Origin: Burkholderiales bacterium
Lineage (GTDB): Bacteria; Pseudomonadota; Gammaproteobacteria; Burkholderiales; Burkholderiaceae_C
Assembly: GCA_003963115.1 (NCBI GenBank)
Contig: RXJQ01000083.1
Span: 1-34,484 of the forward strand
DNA: 34,484 bases
Reading direction: 5' to 3'
In this document: one piece after another, positions 32,257 through 34,484 of the stretch
Position numbering within the stretch: position 1 is the stretch's first letter
Layout: every line of letters starts with the position of its first letter
Made by a program: the position numbers and the translations under genes
The notes under the pieces: model-generated
The model's database searches: none
Told to the model about the DNA's origin: nothing
What the model saw: only the letters and a program-made list of their open reading frames with translations

Positions 32257-32832
32257 ATGTCACCGAGTACCTCAACGCATGTCCTGCAACTGGACATCCA
32301 AGGCACGCCACAAGCCTGGATCACGGTCGAACAGGCCGCCATCCGTTTGGCCAGTGACTCGGTGGCATGGGTCGATGGCAGCGGGCCGCTGCGTCGTCTG
32401 CGCGGAGGCGTCAATGCCCGAACAGGTCGCCAGTCGGTGATGGACGTCTTCCCCATCATGGCGCTCAACGGTGCTTCGCGCATCAACCTGTTTGATGTGG
32501 CCCCGTCGCTGAGTCGGCTCAAGCTGTTTCGGCGTGACCGGTACGTCTGTGCCTACTGCGGTGATCGCTTCTCCGAGAGCGTGCTGCAGTGCGAGCACAT
32601 CGTGCCGGCTTCACGTGGCGGTGCCATGTCGTGGATGAATCTGGTGACGGCTTGCCCTGGCTGCAATGCGGCGAAGGCTAACCGCACGCCAGAGGAGGCC
32701 CGCATGCCCTTGCTGTATCTGCCCTATGTGCCAAGTCGGTTTGAAGACTTCCTGCTGCAAGGCAGGCACATACGGGCCGATGTACACGAATGGCTGGCTT
32801 CGCGCCTGCCTAAAGGATCGCGCCTGAACTGA
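32257..32832 (+). CDS. HNH endonuclease
   Basis: A 191-aa protein with an HNH domain at about residues 95-148. A zinc knuckle is formed by CAYC (98-101) and CPGC (133-136), the catalytic His114 lies in CEHIVPASRGG, Asn128 in WMNLVTACPGC, and AKANRTPEEA closes the motif. The N-terminal 90 residues are a separate small domain (VLQLDIQGTPQAWITVEQA). The chosen ATG has AAGGAGG about eight bases upstream. HNH enzymes usually cut DNA; within a tRNA array it could be a mobile-element relic or an RNA-island component. Confidence 0.88.
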   Translation: MSPSTSTHVLQLDIQGTPQAWITVEQAAIRLASDSVAWVDGSGPLRRLRGGVNARTGRQSVMDVFPIMALNGASRINLFDVAPSLSRLKLFRRDRYVCAYCGDRFSESVLQCEHIVPASRGGAMSWMNLVTACPGCNAAKANRTPEEARMPLLYLPYVPSRFEDFLLQGRHIRADVHEWLASRLPKGSRLN

Positions 32833-32890
32833 AAGGTTCTGGCGCCAACGAGTCTGCCGTGAAAGGCAGGCGCTCACAGGTCAGGGGTTG

Positions 32891-32946
32891 GGGCGAAAGC
32901 CCGCCCCGCCGGTGCGCCGTGGCCAGGTTCAAGCCTGTCGCCATGG
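32891..32946 (+). ncRNA. Structured RNA segment after the HNH gene
   Basis: GGGC-GAAA-GCCC (32891-32902) is a GNRA-capped hairpin. It is followed by CCGTGG (32917-32922) pairing with CCATGG (32941-32946) around an inner stem CAGG/CCTG with loop TTCAAG. The inner part resembles a T arm with a shortened loop. No T-run follows, so it is not a simple terminator. It may be a decayed tRNA-like unit. Confidence 0.4.
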
Positions 32947-32970
32947 TGCATGCCGCGTCTGTTGGAAACG

Positions 32971-33037
32971 GTTGATTGGGCTGTCTGTGGTCAGCACCGG
33001 AAACGGTGCCAGGTTCGATTCCTGGAATGGTCTCCCA
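32971..33037 (+). ncRNA. tRNA-like element with GAAA-capped hairpin instead of anticodon arm
   Basis: A clear T arm, CCAGG TTCGATT CCTGG (33009-33025), and a D-arm-like stem GCTG/CAGC are present, and CCCA lies at 33034-33037. In place of an anticodon arm there is a 6-bp stem GCACCG/CGGTGC (32994-33009) with a GAAA tetraloop, and no variable loop. The acceptor pairing is poor. It cannot decode, so it is either a degenerate tRNA or a purposely tRNA-shaped RNA. Confidence 0.55.
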
Positions 33038-33038
33038 C

Positions 33039-33115
33039 TATTGGTTAGCTCAGTCGGGTAGAGCAACGCACTCGTAATGCGTCTGTCACGGGTTCGATTC
33101 CCGTACCAACAACCT
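33039..33115 (+). tRNA. tRNA-Thr (CGT), 3' end CCT
   Basis: D stem GCTC/GAGC, perfect anticodon stem ACGCA/TGCGT, loop CTCGTAA with anticodon CGT, T arm ACGGG TTCGATT CCCGT. The acceptor TATTGGT/ACCAACA has one A-C mismatch at position 2. The terminal triplet is CCT rather than CCA, so the mature end would need repair by the CCA-adding enzyme. Confidence 0.85.
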
Positions 33116-33134
33116 TACCAAGGTTGATCAAACC

Positions 33135-33319
33135 GGTCGAAAGACCCCCGCCGAACGCAGATGGCGTGCCATCTGTCAGCGCTGGCGGCTTGTGCAAGGA
33201 AAACGCGTGGCTCGCGCAGGTGGCCAAGTGGCGTGTCGATCAGGGAGGACGGCACGCCACGAATCCACCATGCCTGAGCCAAGGCCTTCCCTGCCCGCGG
33301 CCGGTGCTGTAACGGCACC
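33135..33319 (+). ncRNA. Hairpin-rich leader of the slipin gene
   Basis: Four structures in order: GGTC-GAAA-GACC (33135-33146); the 18-bp near-palindrome CAGATGGCGTGCCATCTG (33158-33175); a nested long hairpin with GGTGG/CCACC (33219-33223, 33265-33269) outside GTGGCGTG/CACGCCAC (33228-33235, 33253-33260); and GGTGC/GCACC (33303-33307, 33315-33319) just before the slipin ribosome-binding site. No tRNA is intact here. Confidence 0.5.
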
Positions 33320-33345
33320 CTCATACAAACAAGAAGGAGAAACCC

Positions 33346-34484
33346 ATGTTGGGATTCAAACGTTTCACTGTCAAAAAGAACGAGCGTGGCCTGCTGCTGC
33401 GCAATGGCGACTTCGAGTGTGTGCTGCAGCCTGGCCGTCACTGGCTGGCTACGGCGCTGAGCGATGTGCGTGTCGAGACCTTCTCGATGGAGCAGTCCGC
33501 CTTCACGCACGGCCTGGCCGACTACCTGATGGCTAAAGAGCCTGACGTGGTGGAAGCCGAGTTCGTGCGCGTTGACCTCAAGGAAATAGAGGTGGGTTTG
33601 CGCTACGAGAACGGTGTGCTGGTCGAGTTGCTGGCGCCAACCACGCGTCGCCTGTACTGGAAGGGCCTGCACGAGGTGAAGGTCGATGTGCTGGACATCA
33701 GCGACCAGGCCGAGTTGCCTGCCGAGCTGGTGGCGCGCTTGACGCAGACGCAAATGCGCCAGCGTCAGGTCGCTGGCTTGATCGGTGTGCTCACCGTGCA
33801 GGTGCCCGAATACGGCGTGGGCGTGCTGCACGTTGACGGCAAGGTGGACTCGCTCTTGAGGCCCGGCTCGTACGGCTTCTGGAAGTTCAACCGCAATGTG
33901 TCGGTCGAGCTGGTGGACTTGCGTCTGCAGGTGGTGGAAGTGTCCGGCCAGGACATCCTCACCAAGGACAAGGTCGGCCTGCGCCTGAACCTGTCGGCCT
34001 CATGGCGCTTCACCGATGTGCTCAAGGCCTACACGCAGCTGCAAAAGCCCGCAGAACACCTGTACCGTGAACTGCAGCTCGGCTTACGTTCGGCCGTGGG
34101 TACGCGCACGCTCGATGAGTTGCTGGAGAACAAGACCGTGATCGACGAAGTTGTGATGGCGCACGTCAAGGCACGTCTGGTGGCCTATGGCATCGAGCTG
34201 GAAACAGCCGGTGTGAAGGACATCGTGCTGCCCGGCGAGATGAAGACCATCTTGGCGCAAGTCGTGGAGGCCGAGAAGGCCGCTCAGGCCAACGTGATCC
34301 GTCGTCGTGAGGAGACCGCCGCCACGCGTTCCTTGCTCAACACGGCCAAGGTGATGGAGGGCAACCCTGTCGCCTTGCGCATGAAGGAGCTGGAGACGCT
34401 GGAGCGTGTGGCCGAGCGCATCGACAAGATCTCGGTGTTTGGTGGACTGGATCAGGTGCTCAACGGCATGATCAAGTTGAAATA
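33346..34484 (+). CDS. Slipin family protein (SPFH/Band 7), stop cut by window end
   Basis: The frame from the ATG at 33346 (AAGGAG upstream) is open to the last base and ends ...NGMIKLK followed by TA, so the stop is probably one base beyond. The product is about 379 aa. The SPFH core spans about residues 150-300 (VPEYGVGVLHVDGKV, YGFWKFNRNVSVELVDLRL, YGIELETAGVKDIVLPGEM), followed by a coiled coil (VEAEKAAQANVIRRREETAA). No N-terminal membrane span is visible, unlike stomatin. Residues 1-140 look like a degenerate repeat of the same fold. Slipins are known companions of RNA-repair genes in some bacteria; their role there is unclear. Confidence 0.88.
   Translation, partial: MLGFKRFTVKKNERGLLLRNGDFECVLQPGRHWLATALSDVRVETFSMEQSAFTHGLADYLMAKEPDVVEAEFVRVDLKEIEVGLRYENGVLVELLAPTTRRLYWKGLHEVKVDVLDISDQAELPAELVARLTQTQMRQRQVAGLIGVLTVQVPEYGVGVLHVDGKVDSLLRPGSYGFWKFNRNVSVELVDLRLQVVEVSGQDILTKDKVGLRLNLSASWRFTDVLKAYTQLQKPAEHLYRELQLGLRSAVGTRTLDELLENKTVIDEVVMAHVKARLVAYGIELETAGVKDIVLPGEMKTILAQVVEAEKAAQANVIRRREETAATRSLLNTAKVMEGNPVALRMKELETLERVAERIDKISVFGGLDQVLNGMIKLK

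Noticed and set aside
33211..33270. Another tRNA (sequence GGTGGCCAAGTGGC resembles a Ser/Leu D arm)
   Set aside because: No T arm or anticodon arm can be drawn; a nested hairpin explains the sequence better.
33192..33536. 114-aa + frame across the slipin start
   Set aside because: The slipin frame continues to the end of the window with a good ribosome-binding site and SPFH motifs; this frame is explained by the hairpin-rich leader.

Overview
The window looks like a chromosomal segment of a betaproteobacterium, most likely of the order Burkholderiales. This is inferred from GC-rich coding sequence and from the gene set (RIO1-type kinase, NYN protein, DUF2164, an AdeT-like protein beside an RND pump). 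No rRNA or species marker is present, so a closer placement is not supported.

Layout. 1-1356: the end of a small operon of unknown proteins (+), joined by an ATGA overlap. 1443-1846: a broken copy of an FAD-linked oxidase whose intact paralogue lies at 19428-20852. 2098-6860: ordinary single genes (sterol desaturase-like, RIO1 kinase, NYN protein, DUF2164, glutathione S-transferase, TetR regulator). 6876-15785 (-): a six-gene export operon (SDR, outer-membrane factor, adaptor, RND permease, AdeT-like protein, DHA2-type MFS exporter). Four of its five junctions are ATGA overlaps. It is read from one strong sigma-70 promoter flanked by two palindromes. 15929-19400: a 2OG-Fe(II) oxygenase coupled to an unknown protein, divergent from an orphan ABC substrate-binding protein. 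21038-21979: a predicted ribbon-helix-helix/RAMA protein with tandem palindromes and a small membrane protein. 22443-25366: a SIR2-HerA defence pair, AT-richer than its surroundings.

25656-34484 is an RNA-repair island. rtcR (-) faces a sigma-54 promoter that drives rtcB, an RlaP-type nucleotidyltransferase and rtcA. Next come an XRE-like repressor (-) and, divergent from it, a strong sigma-70 promoter carrying two 15-bp palindromes 21 bp apart. That promoter reads into a leader ORF, an intrinsic terminator, five tRNA genes (Asp, Arg, Pro, His, Glu), a small basic protein, an HNH endonuclease, a tRNA-like element whose anticodon arm is replaced by a GAAA-capped hairpin, tRNA-Thr(CGT), several further hairpins, and a slipin that runs off the window.

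The most interesting observation is in the leader. Its last codons (CAT GAG GAT CGA CGC GAA CCG ... GAT ACG CGC) call for exactly the six amino acids served by the downstream tRNA array. They overlap sequence that can pair with the 5' arm of the terminator. I propose, as inference, that the array is controlled by transcription attenuation that senses depletion of those tRNAs, so that an RNA-damage response would include both repair (RtcB/RtcA) and replacement of damaged tRNAs. Several array tRNAs depart from consensus (pyrimidine at position 37, missing G-1, CCT instead of CCA), so decoy or specialised roles are also possible.
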